Source of the DNA: Pogostemon cablin | Lineage: Eukaryota > Streptophyta > Magnoliopsida > Lamiales > Lamiaceae | Length of the DNA stretch: 64,000 nucleotides | Assembly (NCBI GenBank): GCA_023678885.1 | Contig: CM043001.1 | Span: 4,102,001-4,166,000, forward strand | Direction: 5' to 3' | Shown: positions 44,560 through 56,216 of the stretch, in pieces | How the letters are laid out: each line of letters opens with the position of its first letter | How positions within the stretch are numbered: position 1 is the first letter of the stretch | Notes under the pieces: generated by a model | What the model was told of the DNA's origin: nothing | What the model saw: the letters and a program-made list of their open reading frames with translations, nothing else | The model's database searches: none | Program-made: the position numbers and the translations under genes

Positions 44560-45137
44560 AATACCCTCTCATACAAATCATCAGTCTGAGGAATTGTCTT
44601 CCACTCACCCCCCGGTCAGATGAGGATCCGATGAAAATCATTTCGAAGATATATCTTTACTCCGAACAAATTATTGAACATGTATTTTAATCTAGAAATC
44701 AAGAATTTGTATCACACATTTATCTTATTTTTCTCAGAATTTCCAACCATGAACATAGTCTTCACCACCAAAGCATGTATTTTTCTATCATCATGCATAT
44801 CTTTCATCAATTTTTTCATAGAGCAATTTAGTGAAAGAAGCTTACGAATTTCAATTTTTAGCTTGAAACCGAAAGAAAGTAAGGTTACCTTATTCCCATC
44901 TTTGAAGAACTGGTAGATGTTCTGTCTTCCATGAATTATGCCAAGATCAACTTGTCGTGGCTTGGTTCGGAATAAAGCATTCTGCTGGGAATCATCTCTT
45001 CGAGGTGATAAGAGAACTTTACGAACCACCGTTGCCGAATGCTCGTTATTCTCTTCATTATTTGCAGGTTCGCAGACTCCATCTGCATCATCCAGTATAT
45101 CACCTCCTTCTTCACATATGATCATGTTGGCTGGGTA
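44560..45137 (-). pseudogene. K fragments of gag/protease junction and RT
   Basis: The minus ORF 44712-45125 has VVRKVLLSPRRDD..QNALFRT and, further on, GRQNIYQF, similar to the segment around protease in chromoviruses. A short stretch near 44560-44650 reads PGGEWKT..QTDDLYE, similar to an RT palm segment. RT and integrase cores are lost between the pieces. Confidence 0.5.
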
Positions 45138-45142
45138 TTGGG

Positions 45143-46494
45143 TGTTGGGTTCGTTATAGCGATCTGGGTGAACACAGCGGAATTTAAAATTTTAAGAATT
45201 AATAAATCACATTTATTAGGAACATCAAATGTTTCACCCAAATGCTCGGAAACGATTATCGGATCCAGTGTTAAAATATTCTAAAGAGAGTCCACAAAAA
45301 GATTCTTACCCTCATAGACCCTCTTCAGTTGATGCAAGGAGTGAGGGAATCAATTCCCGGTATATGGCTAACACTGTTCTTCTCAGTGAGGGATCCAAGT
45401 GTATCCCCTCTAAAGTAATCCACCGATTGAATTAACGACACAGATTTTACACTTCGCTAGTATAGTGTGAATCTGTTGGAATCAATGGTGTCCCTAATAT
45501 CAACTGGTGATAATAGGAACGAGAATGGGTTGAAGAACAGTAATCAATTTACTGTCTCCAAAAGTCAAAAGAAAAGAACAGAAAGATTTAGCAGCGTGAG
45601 AGAAAAAGGGAGAGAATCAGAAAATGAAGTATCAAACTTTTTTTGAAAAAAGTCGACCACTTTATTTTAACAACAAGAAGACATGTTGTGCCTCCCTTAA
45701 TCTTCTCAACGACCCCGTTTTCCATTTTCTCACGCAGAAACGAGGGATGATTGCGTCTTTCCTTTATCTTTTCTGTAATGTTTAAATTAATTAATGGGCT
45801 CAATCACAAAGTCCATTAATTATGTTTAGGCTTAAATAAATCCAATTTAAGACTAACCCAATTATATATTAATCAATCCAATTGATTTATTTCTTTTAAC
45901 TTTATTAATCAAATTAATTCTTATTATAATTAAATAATCAAATTATTCGATTATAATATATGGTTAACAATCTAACCATTGCACCAATTGACAAAAGTCG
46001 TTCATCCAAATTAAGGTGTGATCCTATAAGTTCACTACTAACTCTAGCAGTAGGCTTACAACACTTTGTAACTAGTAATAACAATTATTACATTAATTAA
46101 TCTAATTAATTAATTGACTTGAAATTAACTAATTAATTTCAAGAACCTACTAATCACGGTAACACCTAGCAAGTAGCGTGATCATCTAGTGTTAGGTGAA
46201 ATAGCGAGTAAACCTATAAATTAATGAGTGACGTACACGTACGATCCTTCTAACAAATAATCTCCCGATTAAGCCTAGAGTAGGAATATTAATCAAAACT
46301 CTATTAACTCAATAACTGTGTTTCTATTTCATGTTACAATGATTCATTGTGAATCTTTATTCTCGTTGCCTTGGCCAAAGTCTTTGAATGATTAACAATG
46401 AAATACACAGGAGATTCTCTTGTCTCTTAGACAAGTGTCAGATTCTATCTTAGCCACACACAAGTCTCCATGTACATCAATATAATACCCAACA
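45143..46494 (-). repeat. H 3' LTR
   Basis: 1352 bp with inverted ends TGTTGGGT and ACCCAACA. The first 760 bp on the plus strand match 62723-63484. The short ORFs inside recur in the other copy and are not genes. Confidence 0.9.
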
Positions 46495-46689
46495 TACCTG
46501 ATGAGAGTGGAAATCTATGTCTTTTCGGTCATATATTACCGTGTTTATGTTAGGGTAAGGCCATATTTTCATGTTGGAGTGCGTAGTTGATGTATTTTAC
46601 ATGATTTTGGTGCTTTTAATGGTTTTTGTGTAGTTTTGAAGGTTAATACAGGGTAAGAATAAAGCAAAACCGAAGACGGGAAAGAAACG

Positions 46690-47105
46690 AGTTGAAAAGG
46701 GGCTTACTCGAGTTGCATGAGTCAGCACGACTTAGCAACTCGAGTCGAGTAAGGTGTCGTAGAGGGTCAAAATTGATCAGTGAGCCAACTCGAATTGTCT
46801 TGATCAGCTTGACTTGTAGCTCGAGTCGAGTACGGGGCAAGTCGAGTTGCATGTCGTGTGAGGCAGAGCAGCGCCGAATTTTGTCCAGAGAGCTAACATG
46901 AGTTGACAGGCGATGACTCAACTTGTCAGCTCGACTCGTGTTGGTGTACGGAGGAAAATCAGTTTCAGAGCATGGCAGCTCGACTTGACAGACAGACGCA
47001 TGACTTGGCAACACAACTCGAGTTGGGTTATTCGAGTTGCAACATAAGGCAACTCGAGTCGTGTTGGCAACTCGAGTTAGTCTCTCCAACTCGTGTTGCG
47101 TTAGT
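46690..47105 (+). repeat. U3 word array of I (AACTCGAGT type)
   Basis: GAGTTGCATGAGTCAGCACG, AACTCGAGTCGAGT, CAACTCGAGTCGTG, CTCGACTCGTG and similar words, built on CTCGAG and GAGTCG. The array ends about 85 bp before TATA. Confidence 0.75.
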
Positions 47106-47189
47106 TTGGGCCAAAAATCGGGATTTTTAATCCCCTGTGCGTGACAAACATAAGGAATAGCCCAGCAAAGTCAGTTTCGTGGCCCATGG

Positions 47190-47197
47190 TATAAAAA
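47190..47197 (+). promoter_or_regulatory. TATA box of I
   Basis: TATAAAAA in the context GGCCCATGGTATAAAAAGGG. Confidence 0.7.
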
Positions 47198-47452
47198 GGG
47201 TGATCAAACACTTTGAGAGGGGATCGATCATTCACCAAAAGAACGGAACGTGAGTTTCAATTCACGGATCATCCACCACATCAATTCACATCAGAATTCA
47301 CCCATCCATCCATTCCATCGGTCCAGAGGAGATTTCAAGTGTTGTTCGGGAGTCAATCTAATTGGAGAGACGGAGGAGAAGTGCAATCCACAAACTAGGG
47401 TTTTGTATCTTTTCTTATTCTTTACTTTTGTGATTTCGATTATGAAATTGTC

Positions 47453-47484
47453 AGCCATGAGGGTTGTCTGTAACCTCATGGGCT
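47453..47484 (+). other. Hairpin in I
   Basis: Arms AGCCATGAGG and CCTCATGGGCT with a single bulge. It is the same position and nearly the same arms as in B, one pair longer. Confidence 0.6.
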
Positions 47485-48286
47485 AAATACTTTTACAGTT
47501 CTAAGGTTTGAGGGTCAGATGTAGTTGATTAGGGAACCTAGATTAAACTGGATCAATTCATACTGTGATAATCTTTATTTATTCATTTTATCCAAACTTT
47601 GTTATGCACTTGTAACGTCTTCATAGCATATTATTGATATTGCCCGTGATGCTTGATTTGCTATGTTAGCTTGTGTGCATGTGTACTTGATTCTGTTTGT
47701 TTGCTAGGGATTAGAGCAGTTTGCCCGTGAACACGCTAATCCTAAGAGCTAGTAAATAGGGTACTTGATTATCCTAGTGAAACAATACAATTAGGAAATC
47801 AAGTAGGAAGTGAATAAGATTGAATATGAATTCCAGAGAATATATGTTAGTCGAATTGGCCATCTGGAGGTTTATAAAATTCGCTTTATTAGTATCTAGG
47901 AAGGAGGATTAAAACTATTCATGCATTATTTTGTAATGTTAATCCATTAAGACAGTATGAATGACCAGTAGGATATCTAGGAGACCAAATCAATTACATT
48001 AAACCTGATACCTTAGAGCTGTTATTACTCTTTTGATCAAACTTGAATAATTCTCATTGCTTCTATTTATTGTGTTAATTGTTATTTAAATTATTTGAGA
48101 TATTAGTTTGCAATCAAAACTTGGAAATTTGGTTACATAATAGTTCTAATTGAATAGTAATATAAATTAAATAAATAGTTAGCTGTCTCAGTGGGAATGA
48201 TATTTTATTTAACTGGGGTACTCGCCATTACAATTGACATCCCTACACTTGGGGATTAAATTGAGGTGCGCAATTTATGCCTAACA

Positions 48287-48879
48287 ATACCCCCTTTATG
48301 ATTGCTAAACAATCAGAAGATAAATCTAAGTATTACAAGATGCACACAAGACTAACGTGGTGCTTCAAGTTTAGGACTAATCGTGTACTATCGTAATTAG
48401 AAAATTCTCATTTCGATAAATCCAATAAGAATTTCCTACGGATCATGTTCGATAAACTCATTCTCTAATAAGTATCCACATATATGAACTTGTGTCACAA
48501 TACTAATATTTGTGGAATACAATATTCTCGTCCCACGAGCATTCATCATATGTACGAGTCTTTATTGAGTTATTCTTTGTCCCATTTAGAAAAACTCTCG
48601 ACTCAGAACAAGGTTTAAGACCAAAGCTCTCTATGTATAATTCCATGATCACCATCATATGTGTGACCATATATTTCAGCTTAAATTGGTCTAGGGACTT
48701 TATCTAATAAGCAAATTAATAATTCACTATTTAGATAAATTAAATAGTCTATAATAATTTTAATTTTCAATGAGATTGTTTATATTCACAATATAAAAAG
48801 TGCAATTCAATCTAATTGGCAAGCTGCGCACACTACTCTAATAATCTCCCACTTACCCTAGCTCCAATTGCCTAGATAT
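48287..48879 (-). other. H 3' untranslated region with polypurine tract
   Basis: On the minus strand, AATCATAAAGGG (48292 upward) joined with 46495-46498 across I gives ATAAAGGGGGTA, the polypurine tract. The rest is AT-rich and non-coding. Confidence 0.65.
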
Positions 48880-49310
48880 TTAAATCTCATCTTCTCAAGA
48901 TGTTTTCAAATATATTTTGAGCTTATGGCTTAGTCAGCGGGTATGCCACATTTTCTGCTGAAGCAACTCGAATGCCTCTTCCATGATTTTTCTAATCAAG
49001 TGTTATCTTCTTAAGATATGCTTGGACCTTTTGATGAGATCTTGGCTCTTTTACTTGCGCAAAGGCTCCATTGTTATCTCAGTACATCATTACTGGATCA
49101 ACAATACATGGAACTATACCCAACCCTTGGACAAAGTTCCTGATCCAAACAGCTTCATTCGCTGCATCTGATGCAGCTATGTATTCAGCTTCAATGGTGG
49201 AGTTTGCAGTAATTTCTTGTTTGGAACTCTTCCAACTTACTGCACCACCATTTAAAGTGAATATATAACCTAACATTGACTTAGAGTCATCCACATCAGA
49301 CTAAAAACTT
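48880..49310 (-). pseudogene. pol: H RNase H (copia)
   Basis: The ORF 49079-49294 contains DDSKSMLGYIFTLNGGAVSW, SSKQEITANSTIEAEYIAAS and EAVWIRNF, diagnostic for copia RNase H. Downstream parts are recognisable in broken frames to about 48880. Confidence 0.85.
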
Positions 49311-49870
49311 GAGTTAGTATATCCTTCTAGTTTCAGCTTTCCAGGATCGTATATCAAAAGAAATCCTTAGTCCTTCTTAAGTACTTAAGGATCATCTTAA
49401 TGACCTTTCAGTGTTCTCCACCTGGATTCGACTGATATCTGCTCGTGACACTCAGAGCATGCACGACATCAGTCTTGTACATATTATTGCACACATTATA
49501 CTTTCAATTGCTAAAGTATAAGGTACGCGAGTTATTCTTTCTCTTTCTTCGGGTGTCTTAGGAGACATAGCCTTAGAAAGTGAAACCCCATGACTAATTG
49601 GCAAGAATTCTCGTTTGGATTCTTCCATACTAAATCTCTTTAGTATCTTGTTTATGTACATGGATTGGGATAGTCCGAACATCCTTCTAAATCTATCTCT
49701 ATAGATCTTTATTCCTAGAATAAAGGATGCTTCTCCTAATGAAGAACCGTTTAGACAACCAAATTCTTGTTGACTGCAACATCCCTTTATCATTTTCAAT
49801 AAGTAGGATGTCATCAACATAGAGCATAATTAAACTGCACTCCCACTAACTTTCTTGTACACATGGTTAT
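49311..49870 (-). pseudogene. pol: H reverse transcriptase (copia), partial
   Basis: The ORF 49452-49820 has GEASFILGIKIYRDR, GLSQSMYINKILKRF and MSPKTPEER, the C-terminal half of copia RT. The YVDD catalytic segment is at about 49820-49830, in sequence that reads across a frame break. The fingers region is mostly deleted. Confidence 0.82.
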
Positions 49871-50330
49871 CCGGATTCTTTTGAAAATCAAACGATTTGA
49901 TTGTTTCATTGAACCGAATGTTCAAACTCCTCGAAGGTTGTTTGAGCTTATAAATAGTCTTTGGAGTTTGCAAACCTTTTGCTCACTCCCACTAGATATG
50001 AACCCTTCTTAAATGCTATACAAAAGTATTCGTGTCATCCATCTAATCGAAGTATCATTATACCTAAACTAGTTGGCCTTTCTACTTCGGTTTTGAATTC
50101 TTTGAACTTTTCAAAAACTTCAAATTTGTACCTTAATAGGTACACTTAACCATAACTGGAGAAGCCATCGACAAAGGGTAAGATGTAATTATAGTTCCCA
50201 CAAGCATTAACGTTTAATGGCTCAAATACATCCATAAGAATTTATTCTAATATATTTAGTTTCCTCCATTTGTCCAACAAATGAAGATTTGGTCATTTTT
50301 CCATTAAGGCAGGACTAACAGTTGGTAGTT
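49871..50330 (-). pseudogene. pol: H integrase and RT remnants
   Basis: Broken frames with PLNVNACGNYNYILPF and KFKEFKTEVE, the copia integrase core, join directly to scraps of RT. Several hundred codons have been lost between them. Confidence 0.55.
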
Positions 50331-50334
50331 CTTG

Positions 50335-50649
50335 CTAGTCCACTAGGTCAAGCAATTGTGCCAACTGGCTTATCCTCCTCTTAGAATTGTAACCTAATCT
50401 TGCATGCAATAATATGAAACTATAATAATCCAATTTTCTTTTATTTTGTTGAAGATTAAGAATGAAATTTTGGGGAGTCAAGGTATATAAACTATTTATC
50501 AATATGCTAGTAGTGATTAATGAAGAGCATTTAGAAATGGAACAACTTCCACATTCAAATTCAAAGCAATAACTTTCTCCTTCCAAAACTGGAATAGAGA
50601 TGATGTTCTTAATAATCTCCGGAACATAAAGATAATTGTTCAAAACCAA
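50335..50649 (-). pseudogene. H protease end and pre-integrase region
   Basis: LNNYLYVPEIIKNIISI and LLHARLGY...RRISQL are typical of the segment between copia protease and integrase, including the HxRLGH-like start of the integrase zinc finger, here HARLGY. Confidence 0.75.
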
Positions 50650-50769
50650 AATTAAATCATTGCTAGATTTATAGTTCCTATAGCTAATGTAGCAACCTTT
50701 GCTTCATTCCCCAACTTTAGGATCATTTCTCTTCTCTCTAGCTCTCTACTTCTTGCCCATCATCTGCAA

Positions 50770-50916
50770 TGCATTGCAAATGTATTAGGTGCAAGCGGTA
50801 TCTAATACCCAAGAAGTATCGTTAACAAACAAGTTAACTTCAACATAATAAATACCTGAAATCTTCAGGATCATCGAGTGTTCAGTTTGATTGCAGTGGT
50901 GACACTTATCATTGGC
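50770..50916 (-). pseudogene. H zinc knuckle and protease start, fused by deletion
   Basis: The minus frame reads CHHCNQTEH, half of a CCHC knuckle, then after a short link SWVLDTACT, the copia protease active-site region with Ala where Gly is usual. The normal spacer is missing. Confidence 0.5.
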
Positions 50917-51620
50917 CTAAGAATTTTTCTTTTTCTTAACACCTCCATGTGCTTTCAGTTTGTTGGGTTTGTCAGAACTCTTTTCCTCTCCTTTCCTTTT
51001 TTTTAGCTTTGCAGCCTTTGATCCAGAAGTGGACCCAACAAACATGACTGGTTTATCCCTTTGAATGTTAGATTCAACCGTCTTTAACATGTTAACAATT
51101 TCAGTGAGACTCTTCACCGTGTAATGAATGTTATAGTTGATAACAAAATTATCATATGAAGGAGGAAGAGACTGCAGCAACAGGTCAGTGCAAAGTTCAA
51201 GTGGAATCTGAACAGTCAAAGACGCAAGCCTTTCCGTTAAGGCTATCATCTTCAATCCATGTTCTTGGACTGAAGATCCCTCAACCAGTTTACTACGGAA
51301 GAGCTCTTTAGATATCTCATATCTTTGCTGCCAACTATCTACGCCAAACAAGTTTTTAAGGCGTTGAAGAATAGCATATGTAGAGGTTTCGTCCTCATTT
51401 AGCCTTTTGAGCTCATTTGGCATTGATGCTAACATGTACCATCGAGCCAACTGATCGTCCTCCTAATGACGTTTGTACTTCTCAAGTACTTCATTTGAAG
51501 CATTAGTAGCAGGTGCTTCTGGAAATTTGATGTTAAGAACATATTCCAATTTTTCTAATTTTAGAAGAATTTTGAAAATTCTCAGCCAATCATAAAAGTT
51601 TGGGCCAGTTAATTTGTTTT
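50917..51620 (-). pseudogene. gag: H gag, main part
   Basis: Copia gag of UBN2 type: KLTGPNFYDWLRIFKILL, a TAG at 51463-51465, then LARWYMLASMPNEL, VHEHGLKM-like VQEHGLKMI, LLQSLPPSYDNFVINY and a Lys-rich end KKRKGEEKSS. G is inserted at the upstream end, and the start of the gene lies at 60313-60351. Confidence 0.85.
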
Positions 51621-51999
51621 TGTGATATCCGAGCTTCTCACTACTCATTTGCCAATATAATTTAATTTGTGTTATGTGCATTTTATAATTATGTGATAAT
51701 TATGTGGCAATTATGTGATAATTATTTCCACATTTCATTTATCTTTACATTTTATTTGATACATCCGTGATATAAATGGTGATAATATATGAACATATGT
51801 GTGTATAAATATTTACGTGTAATAATTTGGATATATAATTAAATTATTTTATTTGTATAAATATATAATTTCTTAATTATTAAGTATCACACGTGTTCTC
51901 GTAAGAATAATAGTGGGTAAAAAAGTATACACGTATGTGTATTAATTTGTAAATGTACTATATCTTAGCTATTAATTATTGCACTTAAATCAAGAATGG

Positions 52000-52034
<35 letters not shown>

Positions 52035-53629
52035 AATAAATAAGAAAAAGGGATGGAGGCTGGTCAACAAACGTATTAGCATGCATGGCTTAATAGCAGC
52101 CGTGAGTTTTAATAAAAAAAAATTGATTAAGTTTTGAGTTAGATTAGTCGGTTGGCATGCCCTAACTATTACCATCTCTATATAAATCCTCTTAAGCTAA
52201 TTAGGACAGAAGCATAAGCAGCGACCAAAAAAAAGAGAAAAGAGAGAAGAAAGGGAGAGAGAGGAGAGGAGAGGAGAGAGAGAGGAAGAAGGGAGAAGAG
52301 AGAGCATGCCAGAACGTGCATGTCGGAGCAAATTAATTACAGTTCTTCACGAGATCTATACTATTATCACTATTAGAAGTCTAGGCAAGTAGAAGTCCAA
52401 CTACAATGCATAAACATGCTGTTTGTGAATTATTTGTGATTAATATGTGATAACTATGTTATGGATTATTTGTGATTAATATATGATAATTGTACAATGA
52501 CTTATTTGTGATTAGTTTAATTACGTTATGAATTATTTTGGGTTAATTGGTTATACAAGTTGTGGATTTATATGATTTGAAATAATATTATTGTATTATA
52601 TAGATCTGTGTGATTGGAAACTGTTGAAAGTATATCTGTATGATTCGAGAAGATATTAGTTATAAGGATCTGTGTGATCCAAGATGAAGTTGTTATTCCA
52701 AAAAGGGATCCGTATGATCCACGGTGAAGTGGTTATTTTATAAATGGATCTATGTGATTGAGGTGAAGTTGTTGTTCAGAAGTGGATCTGTGTGAAGTGA
52801 AGTTAAGTTGTTGCTTTATTATGGTTAAATGTTGATGTTGATATTAATATTATAAATGGTTTTGATACATATTTAATTGTCCTGGTTGCATACCATACAT
52901 AAACATGAAAAGTGTTTTCCCCAAAATTAATAAGATACTAATGGTATGTGCAGCCACTATATATGCATCTCTGTCTGAGTTCGGAAAAAATCGTTCTCTG
53001 TACTTTGTTCGGGGTTCGAAAAAATCATCCCCACCATTATGCCAAAGTTTGGAAAAATTATTCTCGGCACTTGATATATTTAGGGTTCGGAAAAATCATC
53101 CCCATTGAGCTCATTTGGGGTGCATATCATAAGTGTGTCGTGGGGATCCCGCAACGTGATCAGTTTTCAAAATAAAAGATACCAACTAGAAAAACTAGGA
53201 AATAGGCGATAGAGAACTAAATGCATTTTCATGCACCGACATGCATGATTTCTACTTACTGAGATTTTTGTCTCACTACTTTATGCATTGTAGGTGAGCC
53301 TGTTGATGATTGAGTTTTTGTGATGTGACTGTGCAAGCTGTGGAGCTCCTACAGGGGTGTGAGCGGATGTACATAGATGACGACCTATTGGGCTAGGCCG
53401 TGGGTTTATTTTGTTTCCGCTGATATTTTATTATGTAATATAATAAGTATTGTGACAAGTTTGAGTGGATTACGGTGGTGTCAGAAACCAGTTACGTATG
53501 TTGAACTGGTGTGATGGTTCTGGTTATAAATATATTATGTGGAAAAAAAAATGAGTGCAGATTTTTATAATGATGATGTTTATGTTAATTATTATTTGAA
53601 TTATAAGTTATGTAAGGTGGGTCATGTCA
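51621..53629 (+). repeat. G 5' LTR
   Basis: It contains an ATA/AAT microsatellite at about 51998-52045, TATA (CTATATAAATCC) at about 52177-52188, a GA-rich stretch at 52220-52310, and two local repeat sets. The first is GGATCTGTGTGATC-like words at 52600-52790; the second is TTCGGAAAAAATC-like words at 52975-53105. Confidence 0.93.
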
Positions 53630-53632
53630 GAG

Positions 53633-53644
53633 TGGTATCAGAGC
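53633..53644 (+). other. G primer-binding site (initiator tRNA-Met)
   Basis: TGGTATCAGAGC, three bases after the LTR end, is the standard tRNA-Met complement. Confidence 0.93.
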
Positions 53645-53793
53645 ACGGTTTGGGTCCTGCAGACTGTCTATGTACATGAGCTCATTCGTTGGGAGCGCAG
53701 CTTTGCATGTAAGTGTTATTTTCATTATGCTGTGTTATGTGTCTTATACATTATATTGGCCATGTGGTATAGGAAGCGTAGTTAGTAGACAAA

Positions 53794-54860
53794 ATGGAAA
53801 GGGCTACAGGTGAAACTTCTGGAGGGAAAAGGACTGCTGAGCAAGCAGCACCTACTGAAGGAAATCGTGATGGGGTGATTACTCGACTGATGGAACTGGT
53901 AGAGTGCCAGTCCCAACAGATACAATAATTGATTCAGCAGAGAGATGTGGGTGGACAACCAGAGGGTAATGCTAATCAGGATAGACGTCAAATAGAACGT
54001 GTGGAAATGGTTTGTGAGAGGTTTCGAAAGCTGAGCCCTTCAATATTTGAGGATGTAGCAGACCCCATAGATGCAGAGGATTGATTACGCACGGTGGAAA
54101 ATATGTTTCAATACAGTAGAATTCCAGATGGGGATAGAGTGTTGTGTACTTCTTTCATGTTACGAGGAAGTGCAGACCACTGGTGGGATATGATTAAAAG
54201 TATCGAGGACGTCACAGCTATGACCTGGGAAAGGTTCAAAGAGCTTTTCAGGAACAAGTACTTTACGGCACCAGTGAGAGCCATGAAGATGAACGAGTTC
54301 ATACAGTTGAGGCAGGGTGGCATGTCAGTTACAGATTACCTTCGAAAATTTAGCAGTTGTCAAAGTTTGCCGAACACATGGTGAGTACGGAGGCATTGAA
54401 AGTGGAGAGATTTGTGGAAGGCTTAAGGCCTGAACTTTACAGAGATGTGAGTATGGCGGGACTGCATGGAGCAACATACTCACAAGTTGCAGAAAGGGCC
54501 CAGATTGCAGAACAAGCGGAGATGAGAATCAGACAAGCGCATGCTATCAGACGCCAATTTCAATAGAAACTAGTGCAGCAGTTTGGAAGAAATGATAAGA
54601 AGTCGATGCCATTCCAGAGGCCGAAATCAAATGTTCAAGTGATCAAGGACAGAGACAAGTAGAACCAAACAAGCATCCCAAATTCGATCAAGGTAAGATG
54701 CCACTGGCGCCGCCACTACCAATATGCCCTAATTATCTTAGATCACATGGTGGGGAGTGTCAAATTTCTCTGAGAACATGTTACACATGCGGGAAGAAAG
54801 GACATGTGACTACTACTTGTCCTAAGAAAGGGAAGCAGGGACAGCAGAGAAGAGCTTCGC
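53794..54860 (+). pseudogene. gag: G gag
   Basis: The ATG at 53794 starts a Tekay-type gag: FRKLSPSIFED, WWDMIKS, WERFKELFRNKYF. Stops occur at about 53926 (TAA) and 54082 (TGA). A frameshift near 54350 leads to KVERFVEGLRPELYRDVSMAG. A CCHC knuckle CYTCGKKGHVTTTC lies at about 54780-54822. Confidence 0.85.
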
Positions 54861-54864
54861 AAGG

Positions 54865-55551
54865 GTGTACACTTTGATGCGGGAGGAGGCTGATACGAAT
54901 CCCTCAGTTGTCATGGGTAAGTTCTCTATTTTTGGCACTTCTACATATGTGCTATTTGATTCTAGAGCAACACATTTATTTGTATCCACCGAGTATATGA
55001 GGAAGCTGGGTGGAATATCTAACTTGATAGAAGTTAATTATGAGGTGATGATACCTTCTGGTGAGTCAAAGCAAACCAATCAACTTCTTCGAGGTTGTGT
55101 TATTCCTATTGAAGGAAGACAACTCCTTACTAATTTAATTGTGTTAAGTATGAATGATTATGATATCATATTGGGTATGGATTGGCTGTCAAAGTACAGT
55201 GCTACAATAGATTGTCAGAAAAAGAGTATCACTTTTCAGCCATTGGGTGGAGAACCATTCACTTTTGTTGGGATTAAGAAGAACTTCAGATTTCCTGTGA
55301 TATCAACAGCAAAAGCAAAGCGGTTGTTGGAAAGTGGTTGTGAGGATTATTTGGTGAGTTTGATGAATATTGAGGGATATCAAAGTCCAGTCCTTAGTGA
55401 TGTACCAGTAGTTCGGGAATACCCGGAGGTGTTTCCAGATGATCTTCCAGGATTGCCGCCAGACCGGGAAATTTTGAGTTTGTTATTGAGCTACAACCAG
55501 GAACGACTCCTATATCTAAAGCGCCATACAGGATGGCACCAGCTGAACTGA
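54865..55551 (+). pseudogene. pol: G protease and linker to RT
   Basis: The protease active-site segment reads LFDSRATHLF where the family has DSG, so the Gly after the catalytic Asp-Ser is Arg. The second conserved part, DYDIILGMDWLSKYSATIDC, is intact. The ORF reaches VVREYPEVFPDDLPGLPPDR, the usual lead into RT, and then shifts frame near 55480. Confidence 0.85.
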
Positions 55552-55559
55552 AAGAATTG

Positions 55560-56216
55560 AAGATACAGTTACAATAATTGCTAGATAAAGGATTCATCAA
55601 ACCTAGTTTCTCACCCTGGGGAGCACCAGTTCTTTTTGTTCGTAAGAAGGATGGCACATTGAGGATGTGCATCGATTACCGGGAGCTCAACAAAGTTACC
55701 ATCAAGAATAAGTATCTATTGCCTCGCATTGATGATCTGTTTGATCAACTACAAGGTGAATCCATCTTTTCAAAGATTGATTTGCGTTAGGGGTATCATC
55801 AGTTGAAGATTAAGGAGGAAGATATCCCAAAAACTGCATTCAACACAAGGTACGGGCACTATGAATTCTTAGTGATGCTGTTTGGTTTGACAAATGCTCC
55901 AGCAGCATTTATGGATTTGATAAATAGAGTATTTCAGGAATTTCTCGATAAGTTCGTGATTGTGTTTATCGATGATATTCTGATTTACTCTAAGAATAAG
56001 AAAGATCATGCTCTACACTTGAGAAAGGTGTTGGAGATTTTGAAGGAGAAGCAGTTGTATGCGAAGTTTAAGAAGTGTGAATTTTGGTTGGACCAAGTTG
56101 TTTTCTTGGGACACGTGGTGTCGGGAGAAGGAATTTCAGTGGATCCAAGCAAAGTTAAAGTAATCCATGATTGACCACAACCCTCAAATCCCACTGAGGT
56201 TTGTAGTTTTCTTGGA
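55560..56216 (+). pseudogene. pol: G reverse transcriptase
   Basis: WGAPVLFVRKKDGTLRMCID, the YRELN motif, FGLTNAPAAFMDLIN and the catalytic FIDDILIYSK. In-frame stops lie near 55575, at 55788-55790 (TAG) and at 56172-56174 (TGA), the last replacing the Trp usual at that place. Confidence 0.88.

Larger units (their letters stand above)
41068..45142 (-). mobile_element. Element K: decayed gypsy (chromovirus-like) element, interrupted by F and H
   Basis: The 3' LTR (41068-44112, with F inside) is followed on the minus strand by a polypurine tract, an integrase C-terminal fragment, a trace of RT and a gag/protease-junction fragment. H begins at 45143. Order and motifs fit a chromovirus-like gypsy element with internal deletions. 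Its insertion in E explains why E stops inside integrase. Confidence 0.6.
46499..48286 (+). mobile_element. I: solo LTR of an Athila-like element
   Basis: 1788 bp starting TGATGAGAGTGG and ending TGCCTAACA, with TSD ATACC (46494-46498, 48287-48291). It is related to the B LTR, especially over 47280-48250. No primer site or polypurine tract adjoins it. It splits the H polypurine tract four bases from the LTR. Confidence 0.92.
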
